The position numbers and the translations under genes are program-made. 64,000 bases of DNA. Origin: Mytilisepta virgata (lineage: Eukaryota > Mollusca > Bivalvia > Mytilida > Mytilidae). Location: contig CM051516.1 of assembly GCA_028015205.1 (NCBI GenBank), forward strand, positions 33,308,230 through 33,372,229. Reading direction: 5' to 3'. The notes under the pieces were generated by a model. It made no database searches. It saw nothing but the letters and a program-made list of their open reading frames with translations, and was not told the origin of the DNA. Shown here piece by piece: positions 1 through 11,699 of the stretch (position 1 is its first letter; every line of letters starts with the position of its first letter).

Positions 1-300
1 ATTTTTCGATTTTCAAGATTATTAAAATCTAAAACTTAACTATTGAGGGTGGAGAAATTCCATAACTCACGAGTAAATTGAAGGAGAATCTGTTTCTCCT
101 ATGATTTTTGACAAAAACCTCAAGAAAATGTCATTGCTATGTAGTTTGTTTACATAGTTTGTCGTTCCAATAACAGTAGAAAAAACGGCGGTAATTCCCA
201 TGTAGAAATTTAATCACAGTGGTTAAAAATATTATGTATTTTTATCCCACCGATTAAACACATCAAGAATAGGAGAAATATTCCTTAACATATTTACTAC

Positions 301-500
301 CTGTAATCTTTTAAGCACCGCCATTTTAACAGCTGTACACAATTTCACATTTGATGACTGTAATGTGATGATTAGTTGAACATCAGCAGTCACAGCAACA
401 TGGACCTTACCACCCCCATATACACATAATGGAATGGTCTTATTGTTTATGTCTGGCATATTACCATCTCGGAAGATGTACTTTAACAATGCAATTTCAT
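301..500 (-). CDS. FAAP100: FAAP100 C-terminal-region exon; gene continues off window
   Basis: Acceptor TTATATTACAG precedes 500. Phase 1 input reads DEIALLKYIFRDG, then GKVHVAVTADVQ, like the human VHLIVREVAM region. CAG|GTAGTA at 301/300 is a plausible donor that keeps phase 0. If it is not used, the frame runs on to a stop at 232-234 and the protein would lack the C-terminal coiled segment known in human. I prefer the splice. Confidence 0.7.
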
Positions 501-3500
501 CTGTAATATAACAAAATCCTAAATTGAATCTTATGGAAGTTGCCTAGTTATTTATATCTTTGTTAATAAAATTTATATCAACACAGAAACCAAATTATAA
601 AACTTATTTGTTCAGCTATCTTAATCAAGCTTCCACAATGTCAAAATGAAATTCCAATAAACTTTAATTAATTTTACCAATGGATGCAATACATGTAGAA
701 TTTGAAATGTAGATTTGAAAACAGGATCAACATATCAAATCTCATGATATATTTTCAACATTTACCAGTGGATATATAAAACATGTATAGGTAAAAATGT
801 AGATTTAACAAGATCCTCAGTACATATGTTAAAAACATTCCACTAAACACTGAACAGTGACAAATAACATGTAAAGAATGAAATGTACATCAGTTCTAGT
901 AAGAGGTCACCTTGTTGGTAATTATACTATATTGGCTTTTGTAGTATGTTTAATACACCAGTGTGTGGGGATAGAAAAGGTTTAACCCCATCACTGTTCC
1001 GTGTCTTCACTAAGCCAGACTATCCTGACTCTCTGTTGTGTTTATCTTTGTGTTTGTGCTCTTTTATGTTATTTTTTTGTCCAGGGTTCTGTCTGTTGGG
1101 TGGTGTTGATTGATTGGTATATCATTGTTGACCTTTACTGTTATCCATTTTGTTGTTTATTTCTATTAATATTACCTATATGCTAAATACTCATAGAGAA
1201 TGTAACATACAAAAATTCTTGCTATCATTATTACCATTTCCATATTTCCTGATGTCTTCAGCTTTCATCATCTGAAGAGATTTATGCACTAAAAATGTAA
1301 CTGGTTCCAACAATTTATTTTCCTCTGGGTCCAGTAGACATTTTGATATTGGTCTCCTTGCCCCCATTTCTTTAACAACAGTTTTTGTTTTATCTGGCTG
1401 ACGATTGACAAACTTTTTCATGTGTTTTTCGTCCATGATAAAATAAATGATATCTAAAATCTGACTGGTTAAAACTACTGGTAAAACTTTACTTGTGTTA
1501 TCACACAGATCTTCTGGTATTTGTAATTGGAGCAGTATTTGGGCATGAAATGGAAGGTAAATGTTGTCATCCGGTAATTCAGTTGAAATAGCAATACATT
1601 CATTTGGTTTCAGTCCATGTGGCAAGGAGTATACTACAGAATTTGTCTTGCTTGATTCAGTATGTCTTACTGATAGAAGAAGTTTCCAATCATGTGACAT
1701 ACATAATTTGCTCTGATTGGTCATCTCATAATTCAATTCAAATTTAAATATGTGTGGTAAATATTTAACAGAAAATTTGTGACGAAATATCTGATTTGTG
1801 TCTTCTGAACAAATTAAATATGATGCAATGCTGAGTTGACTTATAAAAAGATTTTGAATCTTTTGTATTGTCGTAAGTTTTTCTCTTTCCATGTGACATT
1901 TTTCCAAACTACATAATATGTCTTTAATCTGTAGACTGTCTGTTTGACTTATCCTCTGTTTGAAATCTGATGGATGTATAACATTGCACTCACTGCTAGT
2001 ACTAGTCTGACATAAAAGTAAACATGGCGTTTCTGTAAACATAAAAAGAACATTTCTAAAAAATTCTGATATTTCTTTGCAACAGTTCTGTTTACTATTG
2101 GAATGACATGCATTGAAACAAACTATACTTTTTGGTTGACACTATATATACTGAAGGCCTTATTTTAGATTGACAATGAACAACAGTTTCATAACAGTTT
2201 AGATGGATGGATGAATTATTGTTTAATGTCCAGTGGCAGCCATTAGGTGCATATCAGGACGAAAACATATTTATATATGATTCTTGCTTTGTACTAGACT
2301 GACACGCTAAGCCAGATTTTTAACATGTTACATCACGAGGTACCTGTCCGCAGGAAAACATATCACCCACTCGGACACATAATACTGACTCCGAGCCGAC
2401 ATGTCCTTTGCTCTTACTCCTAGATGCTGCGTGCTTAAAGGAGAAGCAGCAAATACCAATTTTAATGTCTTTGGTTTGGTGCGGCCGGGCACGCTACCAT
2501 GAGACCACCAATTGCAAGGCGGTTATAATTACAAAAGTTTAGGAAAAAGGATACTCTAACATACTTTAATAATTGCAGTTAATAATTATGAAGTATGGTC
2601 TGATTTCTGTATTCTGTAGTTGTCAATGAATATTACCCAGTAACAGTACTGTAATTAAATCACTGTATGGAAAAATAAGGTTTTTGTTATGTTTATAAAT
2701 CCATTTAACAGAATGTAACTTTGCCACCGTACAGCCATAGCCGAGATATTTCAAAGTTTGATAAAATAAAGATATTCCACTGGAGGAAGGTAAAAATTGC
2801 AAAGTTCAATAGTTCCCTTGTAACTTGTTTGTTTTTGTGGTAATGAAAATTTACTGATATATCGAGAAATCCCTTTGTTCAAGAAAAACTAGAGGCTCTG
2901 AGGGCTGAGCATGTATCGGTCACCTGGCATAAAAGCATTTTTATTGATGTACTTCAAAGAGAGAAGTCACTTCTTGCTATCATTATGAAGTGTGGTAAGC
3001 CTTGTACATGTAGGAACCAAATTTTTCTTCAAGGTCCTTCTTATATACATGTAACTTACAGGTCAGCATATTCTAAAATTTGGCAGTTCTCCAGAAGATT
3101 TTTGCATGTATTACATAAGTCCTCTGCTAAAAGCCATCAACCAATCAGAAACAAGAATTGCCCATGGTGGCCATGTTTGTCGCTTAAACTGGACAAAATG
3201 AGGAAACTTTGTGAAACCTCAGACAGATGCTTCCTGTCAAGTCTCGTCCCCTTTGGCCAAGCGGTTTCAAAGAAGAAGATTATCAACTGATGAAAGACAA
3301 GAACTGCCCCTGACGGCCATGTTTGTTGCCTGATCAGGACGAAATGAGGAGAGTTTGTAAAAAACCTCCCAATTAGATGCTTTCTGTCAAGTTTCATTCC
3401 ATTTGGCCAAGAGACTTCAGAGGAGAAGATTTTTTTATATCAGCCAATCAGAAACAATAACTACTCATGGTGGCCATATTTATATTGTATTCCAATCAGG

Positions 3501-6500
3501 ACAAAAGGAGGAAACTTTATAAAGGACCTCCCATATATGCTTCCTGTTAGGTTTCGTTTCATTTGGGAAAGCGATTTCAGAGGAGAAGATTCTTTTATAT
3601 TAGCCAATCAGAAACAAGAACTGCCAATGGTGACCAGATATGTACTCCGATCGGGATGAAATAAAGACATTTTGTAAAGAACCTCCCATAGATGCTTCCT
3701 GTCAAGTTTTGTTCCATTTGGCCCAGCAGCTTCAGAGGCCAGGTGAGCTAAAAATTTCAAGAACAGCAGAACTTTGGTCATTCAAATGTGTGAATAGGCA
3801 GTTAAAAATAAAGTATACAAACAACAAAAATTCTTACCAAACATGTTCAAAGCAAAAGCTATTACACATGTACACAATGTATTTCCATCTTATTTTGCAC
3901 AGCTGTTTCTTAATCCATTAACTTCACTTTTGGTTACATTTTAGCAATTTATAATTACATGTACACACATGAACATGTAGTGGTTGCCTCTTTTTACAAC
4001 ACAAGTATTATACATAATCTCTATAAATTGTTCAAAACTACATTTCAACACATATGGAGTTCCAGTAGACCCATATATCTGAGACAGGGAGCATTGTAAG
4101 GTTAAATAATTACTGTATTGACAGAACATTTATGGAATCTAAATTGGCATTTCACACAACATAGTCCTAGGCTATTCTTATGATCAAGGGAAGCTGTTCT
4201 TACCTTCTACTAAAGTCTGATTCTGTATGGTGACAAAGTTTTTCACATGACACAATCCTAAGCTTCTCTGGTTAAAAAGGTAAGCTGTTACAGCACATGT
4301 TTCATGATCAATTTCTGTTAAAATTTCTCCTTGTAAAACGTCATGACCATTTGAATGGTACAAGGTATTAACATGTACACTAAAGGATTCCACAGGTCCT
4401 GGGATAGTTATGGGCACATATTGCACACCACATTTATCAAAACAAGTAATAAGAATACACTGTCCATCACTTGTTGTCAGGAACAGGCCTTCAAAGGCAT
4501 TACCCTTATTTCCAGCTTCGTCCCATTTTGCAGGAAAATGGACATATTCTATTCCTATGACTGGTTTACTTGTCTGACAAAACAATCTTAAATTCAGATT
4601 TCCTGAAATGTTATCATCTTTACTTTTTATAGGTGTATAAAATACTGAACCGAATATGGGACAAAATAAAATAACAGGTGAATTAAGTAAAACTGTCTCA
4701 GCTCCAAACAGTGTTTTGAATAAATTTCCTGAAATTTTTATAGTATCACTTGATGAACCTTTCGCATAGTCAAAAGAATCTGTTAAAATAAAAAATACTC
4801 TGGGTAAAACCATTAAATCCTCCAATTTACTTGGAAAGTTTAAATAAAATTTCTTTGTCAATGTAAAAGAACTGACAGTAAATAGTTGTAATTCACTGTA
4901 AGTTGGAAAATGGAGAACTACCAGTACAATTTCATCATGTACAATAACAGCCGTCACAGTTGCGGTATCAAATCTGTGTACAACATTATCAGAAGTTAAC
5001 TGATATACTGATTCTGTAGAAACAGACAGATCTAGTGTTGACAGAAGATCCTGGAATATGTCATCTGTCACATTTCTGAAAATACAAATTATGTATACAT
5101 GTAACAATGGTTCATAGTTACATTTACTCTAGTGCTGACATGAGGTCCTGAAATATGTCATCTGACAAATTCCTGGAAATAAAAAAATATTACTAGTATA
5201 TAGTTGAACTTCGGTAGCTCAAACTTAGATTGCCGTAACAGTTTTGAACGTCCAATCAATATTTCCTTCATTTTCATGTTAAAAAAGCCTAAATTTCTCA
5301 AAAAGTTGAACAAAACGTTTGGTCCGATAATTACAAAATTACATTTACTATAGTGCTAAGTATAGTAAGGGAATATGTCATCTGTATGGCAAGCCGTTTT
5401 ACTATTTATTCTAACTTTTTTATATCTCTGAAACAAAAAAAGATTGTTAACAAATGACATCAAAGCACTTAATTACAATCAAGATGATTTAGAAAAAATC
5501 CTCATAATAATCGGACGAAAAATACAAAATTCACATGTCAAGCTACATTAATTTTTTGCTCTTTTAACAAGTTATAGCTCGAAAACCGTTAAAGATAGAA
5601 GAAATCTGTTGACATACTACTCATCAAGATGAATGAAAAGAAAAAACCCATAAAATAGATATATTAAGTAATATCTGTCAATGGCAGACTATGAGCTACA
5701 TGTAATGTCTGGAAAAATCCCATAGGAAGGGTTATCTCCCATTTGGACTCAAAATTCCACATGTGAATTGTAATATTTTCTACGGAAAACATGATTAAAC
5801 AAAGTCAGGAAAGTTAAATTGTTCAATTTTGACTGAGCTAATACCCATCTAGTGTTCACATTTAGACTATTTTAAAATCCAATCAATGTTCACAATAGAT
5901 GCCATAGTTTTGAAAAGTAAGGACAGTTGGATTAGATAATATTTTTTTACATAATTAAGGCTGTCCAAACATGAACCCTAACAAATTCAAATTCTTTATT
6001 TTCCTCAGCACACGGCCCTTTCAGGCATAACAAATTTTATCCTTACACACACACTTCCACATAAATAAAACTTTCTCACTCCGTATATTCTGATTAAAAT
6101 AATTGGATAACACTAGCTTACAGTAAGACATGTTGTTAGACCTACATCTGTGAGAGACAAATATCATCGGAGCAAGGAATGCATCACAGAATTGAGTAAA
6201 AATACATGTACATAATAAAAAAAATTAAATAAACTTATCTGTTTTATTTCTACCATCTAATCAATCCTATGAATTATACTCCAGGCAAAATGAAAAGATG
6301 AAGAGGCAAAAATTACATACATTTGTTCTTAGACTGTATAATTATTAACATGTCACTTCCTAAAAATGTATATGCTTATTCTGATACACTGACAAATTAC
6401 ACTCACATTAAATTAATCTACAGGGAAATTCACTATTGTAACAGTGTAATTTATTTTTGCCCTCTTACCCACCACCCACTTACCCCCAAAAATTAATCAT

Positions 6501-9110
6501 ATCGTTATCCACTTAAAATATTTTATTCAAAGAAAAAATTGAATATCACTAGATTTGAGCAAGTCTTATTTCTAAAGGTCTTGACTGAATTTACATTTAA
6601 CAAGTGATTGTTGAAGCCAGATTTTTTCATCAAAGAAACAATCTCTGTGTTAGAACACAAGAGCTAATGTGTATGGTAATGCATAATATAAATTCAGAAA
6701 TGAATCCCAGGGGTTCTACTACCAATAATTTTTATAGCATGAGTGTGCCACAGTAAAGGGTCACATTTTGATATTTTTGCAGTCTAGAGCAGGGTCATAA
6801 TTTCTGCAAAATTGTCTAGAACCGGGTCATGCATACTTCAAGTATCTTTATCTTTAAAATTCAGAAGTAACGATCAGTAAAATTTTGTTACATCTATCTA
6901 AATTGTATACCCTTCCATTTTTAGTTACATGACTCATCTGTAGAGTTTAAACATATTGTCACGTCAAAGCTTGGATACGGTGTATTTTTCCATCTGCATT
7001 GCCTGTTGTGAACAGTGTATGTTTTTGATAGTTGCCCGTCACGAACAGGGTGTGTTTTTGAAGGGCAATGGGCAAATTACACCAAAATTATTATTACACA
7101 GTGTTAACAATAACAACTTACTCTTGAGGTTTACCACAAACTTGACCTTTATTGACCTTGAATAGATGACCTTCTGAGGTGATACCATACAATAACCAAC
7201 TCCCAGAATCCTTCACTGTAATACTGTAATCTTTTATTGGATTTCTGGAACTTATTATGCTCTAAGAAAATAATCAAATTTTTTTAAATGAGAGAAATGA
7301 TAAGACAATATATTAAGTTCATTATGCTAAATCAAAATGCCAATCAATTCTGACATACATGCAGTAACTACCTATCAGTCTTAAGAGTACCTTAATTATC
7401 ATACATGTGAATATCAAATGAACCTATACTAACTGACCACCTATTATTATAAAGAAAGAGCATAGCGCTTACAAACATGACGAATATTTACACTCAAAGA
7501 CATTTTGGACAGGTCTAAAATTTCAGATGGCATTGTTGAATAAATGTATAGTGAAATATGTATGGTAGCGTCATTAAATATGAATTAAACAGATGTGCCA
7601 AGGTAAAAATTCAGTACTGATCTAACAACTCATCATGGTTATGCTTCACACTAACTATGAAACTTGTGGATTAGATATATGTGTTACAACTCATCGTGGT
7701 CCTGCTTTTGATTCACATCAACTATGAAGTAGTTGCGGCCCAAAGAATGGTTGCATGCTATTTGTAGATGGACAATAGAGTTTGATCATTTTGACTCTGT
7801 GTAAGTGGCCGAACTACTTGTGGGGGATGCAGGGATCACAGTCAATTCTCACAGTAGCTTTCTGGTTACAGTGAAACTTCTCTAAACTGGCCAGTCATGG
7901 GACCACTTAAAACAGCCCATTTCAAGGGGCGGCCGGTTTATTGATAATCCAAAGTCAAACAAGAGTTATTTCTCTTTAATATGTATTTTTTGAATTTTAT
8001 TGGATTTGAATGTAATCAGTACAAAGAATATATTTCAAATGACTATTTTAAATTCTTTTATTAATATATTCATTATAAATTAAAAGAATACAACATAAGA
8101 GTTTTATTATTTATAATTATTTTGCAAGGATAAATAACAAACTTAATTCTTTCTTGAAATGAAACATTGTGAATACAGTGATGTATCCGTTTACACTGCA
8201 TGAAAAGTCCGTTCTAGTACTGATGCCTGGAGGTGAAGGTCATTAACTGTTGGTAAATAAACAAAAATGGCCTTATTTTATAATTGAGTAGAAAAGGACA
8301 TCAAACATCGGATGTGTCCAATTGACAGGATTACCTGGAGTGTTTACATAACTATTACTGGTATGCTTTGGGTGGATTTAATTGGTGCGGCCGGTTCATT
8401 GAAAATGGCATCTGAAAGGAAATAAAAAAAGAGAGGATGCTGTTGTCCGTGACCTGGTGTTATATTTGAAGCTACCGCAGAGAAAAACATTTCACCTGGG
8501 TACCAGGTCAGGTATTGTAATCGGCAAGTTATGGGTTTTTGAGATTTGTTATATGTCTAAAAAATTTAGGATTGTAAATACATGTAAAAATAGAATTTTT
8601 CCTTTTTTTTTTACACTGGGGACCAAAAAGGGGGTTTGCTTGTATCCACATTTTTGTAATAAGACACGTACATGTGTAAGAACGGACCAAGGGGGCTCGT
8701 TACGATTGACACAGTATGTCATCTGTGACTGATCCGGCCCCGATCTTTAATACATGCATGGCATTATAGATCCACAGATGACATAAATGATACAGTGTCA
8801 ATATTGTAAGTTAATGACTAATAGTAATGTAACGAGCCCCTGTGAACGTCGAACGGACAGTACAAAAAAAAAGACATTTGATGGTCGGTTCAGTCTTCAC
8901 TCGCTAAATGTACCTTTCTTATTTCACTTTCATATATGTGAATAGACTTCAAGTTGTTGCAAAATATGTAATCATTATTTCCAAAATTGATCTTTTTCAT
9001 TTCATAAAAACCGGGAATAATCTCCCTTGAAAATATGGTAAAATAAGAGACAAATTCGGAAGAAACAGTAGTTTCCCGTGTTACAGTAAAATGTCTATGG
9101 TCGCCGTAAA
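301..9110 (-). CDS. FAAP100: FAAP100-like Fanconi anaemia core-complex subunit, 3'-incomplete
   Basis: FAAP100 binds FANCB and FANCL in the Fanconi anaemia core complex, the nuclear ubiquitin ligase for FANCI-FANCD2 in interstrand crosslink repair. Exons on the minus strand: 9110(or further)-8914, 7261-7122, 5075-4204, 2032-1235, 500-301. All junctions are GT-AG and the phases chain (0, 2, 1, 1). The protein aligns in order with human FAAP100 as I know it: an N-terminal beta-propeller, the block LFGAETVLLNSPVILF (human LFGADATLLQSPVVL), a PGPVES block, a helical segment starting IKDILCSLE, then the C-terminal domain. About 760 codons lie here against 881 residues in human, so roughly the last 100 should lie left of base 301. 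The start is unresolved: no in-frame ATG precedes the conserved N-terminal block. Introns carry SINE, family A and other repeats. The family call is firm, and exon 1 is the weak point. Confidence 0.85.
501..1234. other. FAAP100 intron; includes interspersed repeat R copy
   Basis: AT-rich intron. About 895-1175 is a copy of an interspersed repeat (here called R) also seen at about 24640-24905, 45490-45665 and 51960-52045. Shared words include CACCACTGTTC-like, CTGACTCTCTGTTG and GTTGACCTTTA. The copy holds only a meaningless 61-codon ORF. Confidence 0.6.
1235..2032 (-). CDS. FAAP100: FAAP100 exon, helical linker and middle domain
   Basis: The exon is 798 nt, with acceptor TATGTTTACAG before 2032 and donor AAATG|GTAATA at 1235/1234. 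It begins by completing a Glu codon and continues TPCLLLCQTS. The segment IKDILCSLEKCHMEREKL corresponds to the human helical region IKELLSGIGNISERV. The following beta-rich region (WKLLLSVRHTE) corresponds to human WTLCIQVLTSS. It leaves in phase 1, matching the exon at 500. Confidence 0.85.
2203..2535 (-). mobile_element. SINE-like element in FAAP100 intron
   Basis: Read on the minus strand it begins with a tRNA-like head (GGTGGTCTCATGGTAGCG), has a conserved body (GCTTCTCCTTTAAGCACGC) and ends in a (ATCC)n tail after CACTGGACATTAAACAA. AGTTTAG occurs at 2196-2202 and 2536-2542 as a possible short target-site duplication. The head does not fold as an intact tRNA that I could verify. Assignment to a named SINE family needs a library search. 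Confidence 0.55.
2889..3751 (+). mobile_element. Family A repeat element (copy A1)
   Basis: It starts CTAGAGGCTC, followed by GTCACCTGG, and ends CCAGGTGAGCTAA (CTAA at 3748-3751). The core is four degenerate units of about 150 bp, each with AATCAGAAACAAGAA-like, GGTGGCCATGTTT-like and TCAGAGGAGAAGAT-like words. The 3' hairpin is degraded. It sits in the intron between the 2032 and 4204 FAAP100 exons. Confidence 0.75.
4204..5075 (-). CDS. FAAP100: FAAP100 large exon, propeller core
   Basis: The exon is 872 nt, with acceptor TATTTTCAG before 5075 and donor GAAG|GTAAGA at 4204/4203. It carries the most diagnostic block, LFGAETVLLNSPVILF, followed by SKPVIGIEYV, and the later PGPVESF...TLYHSNG block. 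These match human FAAP100 in order and spacing. It enters in phase 2 and leaves in phase 1. Confidence 0.9.
5128..5172 (-). CDS. FAAP100: Candidate 45-nt duplicated FAAP100 microexon
   Basis: A second copy of the 5' part of the next exon lies just upstream of it. TTTCCAG precedes 5172 and GTAAAT follows 5128. It enters and leaves in phase 2, so it would insert 15 residues (roughly NLSDDIFQDLMSALE) beside the near-identical NVTDDIFQDLLSTLD of the main exon. Whether it is spliced in is unknown. A third, decayed copy lies at about 5340-5395. Confidence 0.5.
5173..7121. other. FAAP100 intron without recognised gene
   Basis: A decayed third copy of the duplicated exon start lies at 5340-5395. From 5395 to about 5760 is a repeat related to the tandem units at 31380-32350 (shared CATCAAGATGAA-like and AAAGAAAAAA words). 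The remainder is unremarkable AT-rich intron. Confidence 0.55.
7122..7261 (-). CDS. FAAP100: FAAP100 internal exon (140 nt)
   Basis: The acceptor TTTTCTTAG precedes 7261, and the donor GA|GTAAGT follows 7122. Only one reading frame is open. It encodes SIISSRNPIKDYSITV...WLLYGITSEGHLF...GKPQ, a beta-strand-rich propeller blade. It ends in phase 2, which is completed exactly by the exon at 5075 (or by the optional 45-nt exon at 5172). It is too short to stand out as an ORF and was found from splice sites. Confidence 0.8.
7262..8690. other. FAAP100 intron
   Basis: About 7730-7870 is a fragment of family G (the fuller copy is at 12390-13665), with its characteristic GGGGGATGCAGGGATCACAG end. The remainder has no supported feature. 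A 91-codon ORF at 8457-8732 has no recognisable domain and overlaps the palindromic element that follows, so it is not called. Confidence 0.5.
8691..8842. mobile_element. Palindromic MITE-like element, about 150 bp
   Basis: The ends are GGGGGCTCGTTAC and its complement GTAACGAGCCCC. Inside, ATTGACAC..TATGTCATCTGTG pairs with CACAGATGACATA..GTGTCAAT. The imperfect long hairpin has no coding capacity. Confidence 0.65.
8914..9110 (-). CDS. FAAP100: FAAP100 exon encoding propeller N-terminus, 5' limit uncertain
   Basis: The frame is open on the minus strand from about 9230 down to a stop at about 8890. It has no in-frame ATG before the conserved stretch (VSYFTIFSREIIPGFYE, which resembles the human N-terminus). 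A good acceptor (pyrimidine tract then CAG) ends at 9111, so a short upstream exon probably supplies the start codon. The donor AAG|GTACAT at 8914/8913 gives phase 0, matching the next exon. An alternative donor (GTGAAG, a few bases further on) breaks the frame of the next exon. A TTG at 9190-9192 is not a credible start. Confidence 0.65.
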
Positions 9111-9192
9111 CTGACGAAAGTATAAGTAAAACTGTACCTTTGCTATACTGATCTAAACTTGTATTGACAAATCTAGACTGATTACAAGACAA

Positions 9193-9800
9193 CGTGTGTT
9201 GATTCTCACTGCAGATTGATTGTCTCCGTCCGTGGATTTAGAATTTTAATTTCTATACACTAGATAGGTTGCATACCATCTGCAGATGCGCAATGGGGTT
9301 TTAGAATTTTGATTTTCTAAACTTGGGACCAACAGGGGTCAAATTTCTCAAACTGTAAGTGTAAGCTTCTGAATTGATTTTTTTTTTTTTCATTTTTAAT
9401 TTGCATGTTTTAATGATTTAATAGAATGATTGTATACTGTTTATGGACGGACAATAAGGTTTTATATTTTTGACTTTGAGTAAGTGTCCCCAAATACTTG
9501 CTGGTGGTACGGGGATCACACTGCCGATTCCGATAGTACCTTACTAGTTTGTACTTGTTATCTTGTTTTACATGAAAATGTGGTTTTGCTTTAAATCAAG
9601 ACAAAGCGAAAATTATAAATAAGACCAGAATGGCCATTTAATTAAGACCAAAAATGTGTTACTAGAGAAGGAGTTTCTTAAAAGAATGACTGCATACTAT
9701 CCTTAAATGGGCAATAAGGTTTTATATTTTTGATTTTGGATAACATGGATAAGTAGCCCAACTATTTGGGAGGGAAGTGTATGGACCCCTGTCGATTCCA
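9193..9800. repeat. FAAP100 upstream region with family G fragments
   Basis: The short single-copy stretch up to about 9240 may hold the FAAP100 promoter or a first exon. From about 9240 to 9800 are two family G pieces, recognised by GTACGGGGATCACACTGCCGATTCC-like text at about 9515 and GACCCCTGTCGATTCC at about 9785. Confidence 0.5.
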
Positions 9801-10709
9801 ACAATGACTTTCTTGTTGAATTTGTATTTTAATTTATTTGTGAAGACAAGGAAATAGTGTTAGACCATACCAAGCACACATGAGATATGCCTAACTTGAC
9901 TTGAGATTATTCATAAGCTAACATGAACCTTGCTTGACAGTAGGAACAAAAACACGAAAAAGCCTCGTGACTAACAGGACTTGGAGAAGTGAGCACGAAG
10001 TGGCAAACCTCATGATCAAATCGATGAACAGATAGAGGGAAGTTTGACGACTGTGCAGGCGCATACGAAGCAATTAAGGTCTACCTGTACGTATGCTTGA
10101 TTTTCTAGAACATTTAATCTTAGTTTAAAATATGAACCTATTGAAAGATCGGTATCTTATTGTCTGACACCATTGAACCAATTGGAACCACACTTGATAC
10201 CACTGATTAATAATCAATTTATTAAATAATTCTCTTCAGAATTATAACCGGTCCGAACTTAGTTTAACATAGAACCAAACTTGGTATACTGTGCTGCATG
10301 TCTTGTTCTGTTTTTGCTTAGTTTATTAATACTATATTTTTTTTAGTATTTTAGTTATACATATATCCTCATGGTATTTGTTTGTTATGTTCCATTCTCG
10401 TGACTTTGTCTTTTCCTTTGGTTTTCGAATTAACGGACTTTTCCCACTGTTTTCTCGCTTCGGTATTATTTTACCTGTCCAGCTGACAGTAATAGCAGAA
10501 AAAAATGTAAAAAATGAGTCACTGAGGCCAGGTCTGGACTATCTTTTACCTATAATTTATCCGGTGATCTGGACCGCGAACTAATAGTTCTACTGTTGAA
10601 AGAGCATGGTATAAGAACGGACTTTCGTCATTTCCACAGATCGAATAAGATGGCCCGTTATGTTTTTCCAGCGCCTCTAGTTGCCATGGAGGCATTTTTA
10701 TAACTCTAT

Positions 10710-11045
10710 AACTAGTAACCATATAATAAAATATTCAGGATTGAAACTGTATACTTACATGGAATATATAACTGAATTTCAAAAATTGCAATTCCATATT
10801 TTGGTTAATATCCTGGAAGACTCTCATAACTTTACTTTTTGGAAAAAGTTCCCAGCAACCATATATTAAATTATTCTGACGTGAAACACCAATTGCTGAG
10901 AACAATTCGATTTCAAACATTGCAATTCCATCTTTATTAAATATCCTGGAAGACTCTCAGACCTATACATTTTTCGAAAAGTACCTAGCAACCATATAAT
11001 AATAAAGTGTTCAGAATTGAAACAGCACTTGTACCTCTATAAAAT
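10710..11045. repeat. Degenerate tandem repeat, about 135-140 bp unit
   Basis: The words AACCATATAATAA..TTCAG.ATTGAAAC recur at about 10717, 10857 and 10988, and ATCCTGGAAGACTCTCA recurs at about 10810 and 10942. About 2.5 units are present. No coding signal. Confidence 0.65.
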
Positions 11046-11582
11046 AAATCTCAAAAACCAACTGAGATTTTTATAATGAAATTAAAGCCGGGTGTGGGAT
11101 TAACCATGCAATATGTGTGATAATGTTGAAAGTTGCTGTAAGATCAGGAGGTCGATCACAAATCAAAGCAAGATTAAAACCATTCTTGTGTCAAAACAAG
11201 GTTTCTTGGTATTAGATGTTATATGCATAGAAACTTTAAAATATTCAGAAAGCAGCCAATTTCAAGAATTTATCATTTTTATTTTTTTTTTCAGGCACGA
11301 TGGTAAAGAAAGAGAAGTGACTTTTTTTATAGTCAATGATCAGTTCATATAAATGGACGTTAATATATATATGATTTAATTTTAATTTTAACAAATAATT
11401 TGATTGGTTGTTAATGGTTGAGCTAGTTAGATTATATTGTATAATCTACTTTAGGTACTGTTACATCACTAACGTATTAGTTCGCCGTCCCCGATTTAAA
11501 TATTCCCGGGTTAAGTAAGTTATCAAAATTATTCTGTCTGCAAATTTGGATCAGAATTGTTTTAATTATAAGGATTGTTATA

Positions 11583-11681
11583 AATTTTGGAACAGGTTAT
11601 ACTTGTATAACCTACTTTGGTCAGTTTAGGCTTAAACATAAACCTCAAAGTCGGTTATATCGTATAACCTATTCCAAAATT
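11583..11681. mobile_element. 99-bp fold-back MITE
   Basis: The 36-bp arms AATTTTGGAACAGGTTATAC... and ...GTATAACCTATTCCAAAATT are reverse complements with about five mismatches, around a loop of about 27 bp. There is no ORF. Confidence 0.75.
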
Positions 11682-11699
11682 GAACACAATATCAAAAGA

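Noticed and set aside
1001..1186. 61-codon cysteine-rich ORF as a small secreted peptide
   Set aside because: It lies within interspersed repeat R, and the other R copies do not keep the frame.
2480..2525. A functional tRNA gene
   Set aside because: Only a tRNA-like head of a SINE is present. I could not form a complete cloverleaf with a B box and acceptor stem.
3137..3397. ORFs on both strands at about 3000-3400
   Set aside because: They lie in family A copy A1. The LDRKHL-type repeats come from the about 150-bp unit.
9111..9192. A start codon at 9192 for the FAAP100 N-terminal exon
   Set aside because: The codon is TTG, an in-frame stop lies further upstream, and no conservation supports the first 27 residues.
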